This document shows, one piece after another, positions 21,204-29,712 of a stretch of DNA of 41,637 bases. Each line of letters begins with the position of its first letter. Position 1 is the stretch's first letter. Location of the stretch: IMG/VR virus record IMGVR_UViG_3300032093_000289, positions 1 through 41,637 of that record. The stretch is one strand, 5' to 3'. This DNA is from a virus. The translations under genes and the position numbers were made by a program. The notes beneath the pieces were generated by a model. It had not been told where the DNA came from and ran no database searches. It saw nothing but the letters and a program-made list of their open reading frames with translations.

Positions 21204-23301
21204 GCGCTGGCAATTCACAAACGACCTTTCGGCCGGCGAGATCGCGCCGCAGTACCTGGTCAGGTCGGACGCCGCCGTGCGCAACCGGGCGGCGAAGCGT
21301 GCGCGGAATGTGCTGCTGTCGCCCGGCGGCGGCTACAGCCGACGCTGGGGCTCGCGATGGCGCGCGGACCTGCCGGGCGACGCCCGCATTGAGTCCATCG
21401 GCGTGGGCGCCTCCGACGCCAAGATCATCGTCTTCATCGACACGAAGTTTCGCGTCTACAATCTCGACGGCACGATGGCCCACGAGGTCACGGGCTGCCC
21501 CTGGGTCACGGCTGATCTGCGCGAGATGCAGATTGCGGCCGAGAACGACCGCATCGTGGTGTGCTCTCAGGCGTTCTTTCCGCAGGTTCTGACCTTCAAC
21601 GGCACCGCGTGGTCGGTGGGCGCCTTCACCTTCGCCGCCGGGGTCAACGGGTCCAGCAGTCGGCCCTACTACCGCTTCGCCGCGGACGGCGTCTCGCTGG
21701 CCCCGTCCGGGTACTCGGGCTCCGTCTCGCTGACCACGTCGGCCGCCTTCTTCGTGGCCAACCACGTCGGCGCCCGCATCCGCTACAGCGGCCAGGAGAT
21801 CACGGTCACGGCCGTCACGAACGGCACGACTGCGACCGGAACTGTCGTAGGTACGCTCTACCCGACCATCACATGCACGGTCGGGTCAACGACGGGCTTC
21901 TACGTCGGCCAGGTGGTCGAGGGAAAGGACACCGAGATTCGCGGCGTGGTGTCGGTCATCACCAATGCCACGACGATGAACGTCCAGTTGATCGAGGGCT
22001 ACACCCCGTTCACCGCGACCGAGAAGCTGACGGGCCCGACCGCGCAGGCGACGCTCTCCGCCGTCACCACCGCCGGCACGCCCGCCGCCACGGTCGACTG
22101 GGACGAGCAGGTCATCTCGGCGGCGCGCGGCTATCCGGGGGCCTGCGCGCTTCACCGGACGCGACTGCTGCTGGGCCGCTTCCCTGCGGTCGAGAACCTG
22201 ATGTGCGCCTCGACGGTGGGCGACGTGACGGACTTCAACGTAGGGACCGGCGCGGACTCGGACGCCATTGTCGAGACGCTGGGGCGCGACACGACGGTCA
22301 AGATCCGCCACTTCGCGTCGACCGAGCAGCTTGTGATCTTCACGGAGGCCGGCCCGTTCTATGTGCCCGAACAGGTCACGGCTCCGCTGTCTCCGACGAA
22401 CCTCGAACTGTTGCAGATCGGGCCGGAGTCGTCCGGGTCGCCGGTCCCGCTTCTGGTCGCCGAGGGCTTCGTGTTCTCGGAGGACGGGTCCGGTCGACTG
22501 ATGGCCGTGGTCCCGACCGGCAACGTGCGCCGCTCGTGGGAGATTTCCGACCTGTCGGAACTGGCCTACCACCTGATGGGCACGCCGGTCGAACTCGAGA
22601 CCGTGCCCGCCTCAAGCCTGACCGACCGACTGGTCTGCCAGCTTCTGTCTGACGGCACGATGGCGGTCATGAACTACCGCCGCGGCGCAGAGAACACGGC
22701 CTGGTCTCTGTGGTCGACCAGCGGCGAGTGGCGCTCAATCGCCGCCGCCGCCGGCAGCCTGTACGTCGTCTCCAAGCGGACGATCAACGGCACGGCCTCC
22801 TACTTCCTCGAGGTCTTCGACCGCACGGTTTACGGCGACGGCGTGCTCACCCTGGCCGGCGTCGGCACCGCTGCGACAAAATACGCGCTGGCCGAGGACA
22901 TGGGGCTTTGGCAGGGGAGCGCCTGGCTGGCGTCCGTCGATCTGAACGCGAGCGGCGTGATCCTCTCGCCTCCGGCGGCGACCGGCGCCGTGCAGTTGGG
23001 CTTCGACTTCACCGATACGGTCGAGCTCGTCCCGCCCATCGACGGCGAGTACGGGCTGCGCCCGAAGATCCGAATCTGCCGTGCGTGGCTTGACGTCCTG
23101 TCGTCCGGCCAAGTGGCGGTGAACGGCTACGCGGGCGCGGGCTACCGCTCCACGGGCGGCATCGGCGGCCCCGTTCCGCTGCACACGGGCCAACTTCTGT
23201 TCAACCTGCTGGGGCGCAGCCGAACGCAAACCCTGACGATCAGCCAGGACCACGGCGAGCCGTTGGAAGTCCGCTCGATCACCATGGAGGTCACGTCCTA
23301 A
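21196..23301 (+). CDS. Tail tubular protein B (nozzle, T7 gp12-like)
   Basis: 701 aa, GTG start overlapping the previous stop. Opens RWQFTNDLSAGEIAPQYLVR, with NVLLSPGGGYSRRWGSRW next, a signature of nozzle proteins. The remainder is beta-propeller-like (RTRLLLGRFPAVENLMCAS, then STEQLVIFTEAGPFYVPEQ). Forms the narrow distal tube of the short tail and the gate for DNA release. Confidence 0.86.
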   Translation: MARRWQFTNDLSAGEIAPQYLVRSDAAVRNRAAKRARNVLLSPGGGYSRRWGSRWRADLPGDARIESIGVGASDAKIIVFIDTKFRVYNLDGTMAHEVTGCPWVTADLREMQIAAENDRIVVCSQAFFPQVLTFNGTAWSVGAFTFAAGVNGSSSRPYYRFAADGVSLAPSGYSGSVSLTTSAAFFVANHVGARIRYSGQEITVTAVTNGTTATGTVVGTLYPTITCTVGSTTGFYVGQVVEGKDTEIRGVVSVITNATTMNVQLIEGYTPFTATEKLTGPTAQATLSAVTTAGTPAATVDWDEQVISAARGYPGACALHRTRLLLGRFPAVENLMCASTVGDVTDFNVGTGADSDAIVETLGRDTTVKIRHFASTEQLVIFTEAGPFYVPEQVTAPLSPTNLELLQIGPESSGSPVPLLVAEGFVFSEDGSGRLMAVVPTGNVRRSWEISDLSELAYHLMGTPVELETVPASSLTDRLVCQLLSDGTMAVMNYRRGAENTAWSLWSTSGEWRSIAAAAGSLYVVSKRTINGTASYFLEVFDRTVYGDGVLTLAGVGTAATKYALAEDMGLWQGSAWLASVDLNASGVILSPPAATGAVQLGFDFTDTVELVPPIDGEYGLRPKIRICRAWLDVLSSGQVAVNGYAGAGYRSTGGIGGPVPLHTGQLLFNLLGRSRTQTLTISQDHGEPLEVRSITMEVTS

Positions 23302-23831
23302 TGGCCCAAGCCGCAGTCCCCATCATGATTGCCGCCACCGCCGCGTCCGCGGGGTCGAAGATACTCGGCGGCATGGCCGAGCGCGATGCGCTGAAGAAGG
23401 AGGCCAGCCTGCTCGAGCAGCAGGCTCGCGACGTGGACCTGCAAGCCATGCAGCGTTCGACGATGCGGCGCGAGCAGCTTCGCTCGGCCATGTCGACGAT
23501 CGAGGCGCGGCGTGCGGCGTCCGGCCTGTCGCTCGACTCGCCTTCCGCCATGGCGATCGGCAAGGAGATCAACCGCCAGACCTTCCGCGACATTTCCATC
23601 GACGACGCCACGGCCGCCAACCAGAAGTTCTCCCTGCGTGAGCAGGCCAAGGCCAAGCGCAAGGGCGCCAAGATGGCGATGATTCAGGGCACCCTCGGCG
23701 CGGTCTCGTCGCTGGGTCAAATGGCCGGTGGCTTCGGCGGCGGCGGCGGCGCCTCGTCGGCCGGCGCTTCCGCCGGCAGCAGCGCCGGCACGTTCGGCAC
23801 AGGCGCATCTGCGACCAGCCGGCTCCGGTAG
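23301..23831 (+). CDS. Internal virion protein (gp14-like)
   Basis: 176 aa. Hydrophobic N-terminal segment (AVPIMIAATAASAGSKILGG), long charged helix (ERDALKKEASLLEQQARDVD) and a Gly/Ala/Ser-rich tail. Size, composition and place after the nozzle match T7 gp14, the smallest ejected core protein, which forms the outer-membrane pore. TAATG overlap with the previous gene. Confidence 0.72.
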   Translation: MAQAAVPIMIAATAASAGSKILGGMAERDALKKEASLLEQQARDVDLQAMQRSTMRREQLRSAMSTIEARRAASGLSLDSPSAMAIGKEINRQTFRDISIDDATAANQKFSLREQAKAKRKGAKMAMIQGTLGAVSSLGQMAGGFGGGGGASSAGASAGSSAGTFGTGASATSRLR

Positions 23832-23843
23832 AGGGCTAGAAAA

Positions 23844-25928
23844 ATGGCTACGGGCACTGGGCCGCTTGCGGTCAACACCGGCACGATGAACACCACGGAC
23901 CTGACGCCGGCGGCGAACATCGAGAGCCTGGGCGACGACTGGGGACGCATCGCCGCGACCTTCGAGCGGTTCGGCGACATGCTCAAGCCGACCCTGAAGG
24001 AGCGCGCCCGCGTGCGCGGCGCCGAGGCCGGTGCGGCTGTGGCGCGCGGCGAGCAGGCCTACAAGTCGCCATGGCTTCTGAACGAGATCAACGCGGAGTT
24101 TGAGGATGCGCAGCGCACGGCGTTCATGGCCGGCATCCGCTCCGACATCGACGTGCGCGAGCGAGAGATTCGCGGGCAGTACCTCTACGACCCGGACGGA
24201 TATCGCAAGGCGACGGACGCCATGGTCAGCGGCTTCGTGCGCGGCGCCCCGGACGTGCTGGCGGTGGATGTTGAGTCCTACGGCAAGACGCGGACTGGAA
24301 ATGGCCTGGAGAGCGTTGTCGCCGCGACGACGACTCGCTCCAACCAGGAGGCGGTGGCGACGGTTACGGCGCGTCAGGCGTCCCTCGAGGAAGACCTGAT
24401 CGACGCAGTGGCGCTGGACGGCGGAGACGTCGGCCCGGAGTATGAGCGGCGGTGGCAGGAATGGCGGGATCTGGAGATCCAGAAAATCACCAACCCGCTG
24501 TTCGCCTACACGCCCGAGCAGTCCGAGATCGCCGAGGGCAGGCTGCTTGAGAAGGTGCAGGGCTCGATCCTGACCCGTGAGGCCGCCCGCGTCTACGACG
24601 AAGCGGGCCGCGGAGCGCCGGGCTACGCTGCGGCCCGAAGGTTCTTGTCTGACGCTGTCGACGGGCGGCCTCCGCAGTCGCGCGCCGGGCCGATGACGGG
24701 CTTCGTCTCGCCGGTCGAGGGCGGGCGGGTGTCGTCGGGCTTCGGTCCGCGCGCCGCACCGGTCGCCGGGGCCAGCACCGACCACAACGGTATCGACTTC
24801 GCGGTCCCCAAGGGCACGCCCGTCAAGGCGGCGGCGCCCGGCGTCGTGGTGTCGGTCTCCGAGGACGGCGCCAGCGGCAAGTTCGTCCGCATCCGCCACC
24901 CGGACGGCACGATCAGCGGCTACGCGCACCTAGACATGCAGGACGTCCAGCGCGGCCAACTCGTCAAGCAGGGCGACATCATCGGCGCGTCCGGCTCCAC
25001 CGGCACGACCAGCGGCCCCAACCTGCACTTCACGCTGTCCAAGGACGGCAAGGCTATCGACCCGGCTGCGCTGCTGGACAGGCCGGGCCCCGAGGCGCTG
25101 GCCGGCGCGGCGGCGCCTGACGCGGCGGCCGATCCGATCCTGGCGGAGATTCCCGCCCCGCGCCGCATGCGCCTGTACCGCACGACGTCGGCCAATCTGG
25201 ACGCCCTCTATGCCGGCGAGCGCGCCACCGCGCAGGCCGAGGCCGCCGCCGAGCGGGAGGAGCAGGCCGCGGAGCGCGAGGCTGCGGACTCGTGGAGGCT
25301 CAAGGTCGTGCTGGGCGAGGCCAGCGAAGCGGACGTCAACGCCGCCACCAACATCGACGATGGGACCAAGGCAAGCCTGATAACCGGCGTCCGCGCCCGC
25401 GCCCGCTCAGAGGCCAGCGCCGCACGCGCCGAGGCGGCGGCTACGCGCACGGCCAGCGTGGCGACCTACAACCAGTACGCCGACCTGGCGCGGGCGGGCA
25501 ACCTGCCGGAAGCCGAGATCGCCGACGCTGTGCAGGCCGGGTTCCTGACCGCCGGGCAGGCTCGGACGCTGAGCACGACGCGCGACCGGGTGCTCGGGCC
25601 GGCGGTGAAGGACGTCATGGCGCCTGTGCGCGATGCCGCCAAGGCGCCGGGGCGTGGCACGCGCGGGACGGCTGCCTCCTTGGCGCGGGCCGACGAACTT
25701 GCGGCCCGGTGGGCCCGCGATAACCCCGGCGCGACGTTTGAGCAGCGGATCGACGCCGGCAAGAAGATCGCGGCCGAGGTGTTCAAGCCGCCGGCCACCG
25801 CCGGCGGCGGCGCCGCTGCGGCTCAGCGGGCCGCGTTGGATCGGCGCCGTGCGTTGGACGCCCGGTACAAGCGCGGAGAGATTAAAGAGGCCGAGTACAA
25901 GAGGCTCCGCAAAGAATTGGACGACTGA
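23844..25928 (+). CDS. Internal virion protein with M23 peptidase domain (gp15-like place)
   Basis: 694 aa. Helical N-terminal ~280 residues, then a peptidase M23 (lysostaphin/LytM) domain at ~285-405: H314 and D318 in DHNGIDF (HxxxD), H362 in YAHLD and H395 in GPNLHFTL. The usual HxH is NxH here (N393), so zinc ligands are kept but the usual catalytic His is replaced. The C-terminal ~280 residues are Ala/Glu/Arg-rich coiled coil. Likely ejected into the host to open peptidoglycan during DNA entry. No signal peptide, as expected for a virion core protein. Confidence 0.82.
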   Translation: MATGTGPLAVNTGTMNTTDLTPAANIESLGDDWGRIAATFERFGDMLKPTLKERARVRGAEAGAAVARGEQAYKSPWLLNEINAEFEDAQRTAFMAGIRSDIDVREREIRGQYLYDPDGYRKATDAMVSGFVRGAPDVLAVDVESYGKTRTGNGLESVVAATTTRSNQEAVATVTARQASLEEDLIDAVALDGGDVGPEYERRWQEWRDLEIQKITNPLFAYTPEQSEIAEGRLLEKVQGSILTREAARVYDEAGRGAPGYAAARRFLSDAVDGRPPQSRAGPMTGFVSPVEGGRVSSGFGPRAAPVAGASTDHNGIDFAVPKGTPVKAAAPGVVVSVSEDGASGKFVRIRHPDGTISGYAHLDMQDVQRGQLVKQGDIIGASGSTGTTSGPNLHFTLSKDGKAIDPAALLDRPGPEALAGAAAPDAAADPILAEIPAPRRMRLYRTTSANLDALYAGERATAQAEAAAEREEQAAEREAADSWRLKVVLGEASEADVNAATNIDDGTKASLITGVRARARSEASAARAEAAATRTASVATYNQYADLARAGNLPEAEIADAVQAGFLTAGQARTLSTTRDRVLGPAVKDVMAPVRDAAKAPGRGTRGTAASLARADELAARWARDNPGATFEQRIDAGKKIAAEVFKPPATAGGGAAAAQRAALDRRRALDARYKRGEIKEAEYKRLRKELDD

Positions 25929-25930
25929 CG

Positions 25931-28900
25931 ATGGCCCTGGCTCCTCAACAGATTTCGTCCGGCGCGGGCTTCGACGAGCCGGCGCCGCTGACTCCCGGCC
26001 AGCGCCAGACGGTTGACCAGCTTGTCGCCGCCGGCGCGACGACTCTGCCGCAGGCGGAGCGGCCGCAAAGCGATACCCGCAGCATCCCCGCAGGCGTGCC
26101 GTCGATCGACGCTCAGGGCCTCGTGCGCGTCGGCGCCTATGAACCGACCGCCTCGTTCGAGGACGAGTACGCTGCGAGGCTGGGCGCGCGCGATGACGCG
26201 GCGTGGAACGCCGAGACGGCTGCGCTTGAGTCCGAGATCGTCGAGATCGAAACGGCGGCCGGGCAGGGCGCCGGACCCCGCACGGCGAATCTGCGCGATC
26301 AGCCACTGACGGCGGACGAGTACGTCGGGCAACTGGCCGTGGTCGGCGGCGCCTTCGGCGACTTCGCGCGCGGCACGATCGTCGAGGGCCTGCCCGCGAT
26401 GGTCTCCGGCGCGAAAGGCTACATAAACGAGACGCTGGACTTCATCGACTTCGCCGGGGACTCCATCGAGAAGTTCGTTCCGGCCACCATTGCCTGGGGC
26501 CCGGACGGCATCGAGCTCACGACTCAGGACAAGGCCGCCGAGAAGCAGGGCAAGAACCCGCTGTTCGGATTCCGGTTCAACGACGCGACCAAGGACAAGC
26601 TCGAGACCAACACCGGCAACTTCATCCGGTCGGGCTCGCAGTTCGTCGCCGGGTTCCTTGGCGCGGGCAAGATCCTGAAGGGCTGGTCGGCGGCGACGAA
26701 GGCCGGCAAGGTCGGCAAGGCCATGGCGCAGGGCGCCATCGCCGACTTCACCGCCTTCGACCCGCACGAGGAGCGGCTGTCCAACTTCCTGTCCGACCTC
26801 GACCCCGACAAGCGCGTCCCGTTCCTCGACTTCCTCGCCGCCGACAAGGAGGACTCCGAGATTGTCGGGCGGGCGAAGAACGCTGTTGAGGGCCTGGGCC
26901 TGGGCGTGGCGACGGACGCGGTCCTGACGAGCCTGCGCGCCATCAGGGCCGGCCGGCAGGCCAAGGCCGCCGTGCGCCAGCAGGCCGCGGCCGAGGGGTT
27001 GCAGATCGATCCGCTGATGCCGCCGGAGCAGTTGGCCGCCGAGGCTGACGCGGAAGTGGCCAAGGTCATGGCCCTGCTCAAGCCAAACTTCGGCCGGAAG
27101 GTCGACGCGGCGGCCCGGTCGGCGGCGCCGGTCAAGCCGGGCGAGGTGACGGGCGCGACCATCGAGCCCAACGTCTTCGACATCGACTTCTCGAAGATCG
27201 AGACGGCGGACGACGTCAAGGGCGTGATCTCCACCATGCTCGAGCGCAATGTCGACCAGGTCGACGCGGCGCGCGGCGGCACGCAGTCGTGGGCGACCAC
27301 GCGCGAGAAGGCCGAGGGGCTGGACTGGGTCGGCAGTATGGCGAAGCGCCGCCAGGGTCAGGCCATGAACGCCGGCGAGATCACCGCCTACCGCGGCGCG
27401 CTCAATTCCAGCGCGACCAAGCTATTGGCGCTGGCCCGCAACGTGCAGGACGCCCCCTCGACGGCCGCGCAGTTCGCGTTCCGCCGGCAGATGGCCATTC
27501 ACAACGCGATCCAGTTGGAGTTCATGGGCGCGCGGGCCGAGGCCGGCCGGGCGCTACAGGCGTTCCAGATGCCGGTCGGCACACCCGCTCGCCAGCTTCG
27601 CGAGATCGACGTCCTGATCGCCGAGCACGGTGGCACGGGCACGTCGCAGGAGCTCGCCGACAAGGTGCTGAAAGCGGCGCGCAAGGGCGACAAGACGCTC
27701 AACGAGGTGGCGCGCATGGGCGTCAACGCCCGCAGCCGCGCCATGGTTAAGACCATCTACACCAACGGCCTTCTGTCCGGGCTCGGCACGCCTATCGTCA
27801 ACGCGGCCGGCAACTCGGTCGCCATGGTCATGAACCTGACCGACCGCTTCGCCTCACCGCGCTGGGCGCGCGCGATGGGCGAGGAGCCGGTGACGGAAGT
27901 GGGCGAGGCCGGGGCCCTGATCACCGGCTACATGGGCGCGATCCGCGATGCGTTCCGCATGCCGCTGACCGATGCGCTGAAGGAGATCACGCCGGACGCC
28001 ATCCGCCAGCAGGGTGTGTTTCGCGCCATGGCGCCGGGGCTCGACAACGCCATGCCTGACGGGATCGTCAAGACGGGGCGCGAGGAGTCGGGCGGCCTGA
28101 CCTACGAGGACGCGGTGACGTCCAAGCCGCTCGGCGCCGCCGCGTGGCGCGTCGACCAGGACAGCAACTTCGGCCGTGCGCTCGACGTCCTACAGGCCGC
28201 CGTCGAGGCGCCGTCGAACATCAACTCCCTCATGGACGACTTCTTCCGCGTGGTCTCGGCGCGGGGCGAACTGCGCGCGCAGGCGTTCCGGCAGGTGCAG
28301 AAGGACATTCGCGCCGGAACAGTGGACAAGGCCGACGCGCAGGCCGCCATCGCCAGGCTGGTCGACAACCCGACCAAGGCCATGCTGGACTCCGCCGAGC
28401 GCGAGATGCGCGAGCTCACCTTCACGCGGGCGGACGGAGAGTTCGAGCGCAAGGTCAACGCCTTCCGCACGATGCTGGACAGCCACGGCCCCGTGCCTCT
28501 CGGCACGATGCTGATGCCGTTCGTCCGCACGCCGGGCAACATCATGTCCTACGCCATCCGCCACTCGCCGCTGGCGCCGTTCTCCGCCCGCCTGCGCAGC
28601 GACATGGCCGAGGGCGGCGCGCGTGGCGAGATCGCCATGGCCCAATGGGCGACCGGGACGGCGGCCTACGCGCTGCTCATGGACATGGCCATGAACGGCG
28701 AGATCACGGGCGGCGGGCCTGGCAACAAGGCGCAGCGCGAGGCCATGATGCGCGCCGACGCGAACGGCAACGTCAACTGGCAACCCTACAGCATGCGAGT
28801 CGGGGACCGCTGGGTCAGCTACGAGCGGCTGGATCCACTCGGCACCGCCATGTCTCTGGCCGCCGACTTCTCCGAGATCCTGTCCAATGAGGACTGGGAC

Positions 28901-29665
28901 ACCGGCCGCGCCGAACAGCCGACCGAGATTGTCGGGCACGTCGTCGGCGCGCTCGGCGAGGCGTTCTTCGACAAGACCATGCTTCGCTCGCTGTTCGACA
29001 CGGTCAAGGCGGTGACGTCCGGCGACCAGGCGCAGGTCGAAACCATGCTCAAGGAGCGGGCTGTCGGCGTCATCCCGTTTTCGTCGGCCTCACGCATGTT
29101 CCGCCGAGGCTCCGACGAGTACATGCGCGAGACGTCCGGCGTGCTGGACAACATCAAGAACACCATCCCCGGCCTGTCGAACAGCCTGCCGCCGGCGCGC
29201 GACCTGTGGGGGCAGGAGCGCACCTACCAGACGGGACTCGGCGTGGGCTATGACATGATCGTTCCGCTGCGCACCCGCGGCGCCGGATCGAACACGATCG
29301 ACCTCGAGATTCTGGATCAGGGCATCACGGTCTCCATGCCGGCGCGTTCGCTGACGGTCGAGACGGACGAGGGCGGCGAGCGGGTGTCGCTGCGGAACCG
29401 GCTGGACGTCTACAGCGACTACGTCGGACTGGCCGGCCAACCGGCGTTCGAGCAGCTTGAGGCCGTCGTCACCGGGAACCACGAGGACAGCGAGTTCTAC
29501 TACTCCCTGTCGGACGGCCCGGACGGCGGCAAGGCCGACTACATCAAGAGCGTGATCAAGGCCCACCGCGAGGAGGCGAAGGCGACGATCATGGAGCTCT
29601 ACGGCGACGATCTGGCGCGGCTGGCCAAGGAGCAGAAGCGCAACCGCGAGGCCGCGCGCGACTAG
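25931..29665 (+). CDS. Large internal virion protein (gp16-like)
   Basis: 1244 aa, the largest gene here, starting two bases after the previous stop. Extended, mostly helical, with no transglycosylase motif seen at the N-terminus; the hydrolase role seems moved to the M23 domain of the preceding protein. Mid-protein helical blocks (AKRRQGQAMNAGEITAYRGA, then FAFRRQMAIHNAIQLEFMGA) and hydrophobic patches (TGTAAYALLMDMAMNG) fit a trans-envelope ejection channel. The position equals T7 gene 16. Confidence 0.78.
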   Translation: MALAPQQISSGAGFDEPAPLTPGQRQTVDQLVAAGATTLPQAERPQSDTRSIPAGVPSIDAQGLVRVGAYEPTASFEDEYAARLGARDDAAWNAETAALESEIVEIETAAGQGAGPRTANLRDQPLTADEYVGQLAVVGGAFGDFARGTIVEGLPAMVSGAKGYINETLDFIDFAGDSIEKFVPATIAWGPDGIELTTQDKAAEKQGKNPLFGFRFNDATKDKLETNTGNFIRSGSQFVAGFLGAGKILKGWSAATKAGKVGKAMAQGAIADFTAFDPHEERLSNFLSDLDPDKRVPFLDFLAADKEDSEIVGRAKNAVEGLGLGVATDAVLTSLRAIRAGRQAKAAVRQQAAAEGLQIDPLMPPEQLAAEADAEVAKVMALLKPNFGRKVDAAARSAAPVKPGEVTGATIEPNVFDIDFSKIETADDVKGVISTMLERNVDQVDAARGGTQSWATTREKAEGLDWVGSMAKRRQGQAMNAGEITAYRGALNSSATKLLALARNVQDAPSTAAQFAFRRQMAIHNAIQLEFMGARAEAGRALQAFQMPVGTPARQLREIDVLIAEHGGTGTSQELADKVLKAARKGDKTLNEVARMGVNARSRAMVKTIYTNGLLSGLGTPIVNAAGNSVAMVMNLTDRFASPRWARAMGEEPVTEVGEAGALITGYMGAIRDAFRMPLTDALKEITPDAIRQQGVFRAMAPGLDNAMPDGIVKTGREESGGLTYEDAVTSKPLGAAAWRVDQDSNFGRALDVLQAAVEAPSNINSLMDDFFRVVSARGELRAQAFRQVQKDIRAGTVDKADAQAAIARLVDNPTKAMLDSAEREMRELTFTRADGEFERKVNAFRTMLDSHGPVPLGTMLMPFVRTPGNIMSYAIRHSPLAPFSARLRSDMAEGGARGEIAMAQWATGTAAYALLMDMAMNGEITGGGPGNKAQREAMMRADANGNVNWQPYSMRVGDRWVSYERLDPLGTAMSLAADFSEILSNEDWDTGRAEQPTEIVGHVVGALGEAFFDKTMLRSLFDTVKAVTSGDQAQVETMLKERAVGVIPFSSASRMFRRGSDEYMRETSGVLDNIKNTIPGLSNSLPPARDLWGQERTYQTGLGVGYDMIVPLRTRGAGSNTIDLEILDQGITVSMPARSLTVETDEGGERVSLRNRLDVYSDYVGLAGQPAFEQLEAVVTGNHEDSEFYYSLSDGPDGGKADYIKSVIKAHREEAKATIMELYGDDLARLAKEQKRNREAARD

Positions 29666-29672
29666 GCCGCCT

Positions 29673-29682
29673 GTGCGTTGAG
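29673..29682 (+). promoter_or_regulatory. Late motif GTGCGTTGAG, copy 6
   Basis: Seven bases after the internal protein stop and 30 bases before ATG 29713 of the tail fibre. Confidence 0.62.
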
Positions 29683-29712
29683 AGGTTGGCCCCATAGCCG
29701 TTTCGTGCGGCT

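Noticed and set aside
25849-25858. GTGCGTTGGA, one base off the late motif
   Set aside because: Inside the M23 ejection gene with no start codon at the usual distance, and it breaks the conserved TTGAG.
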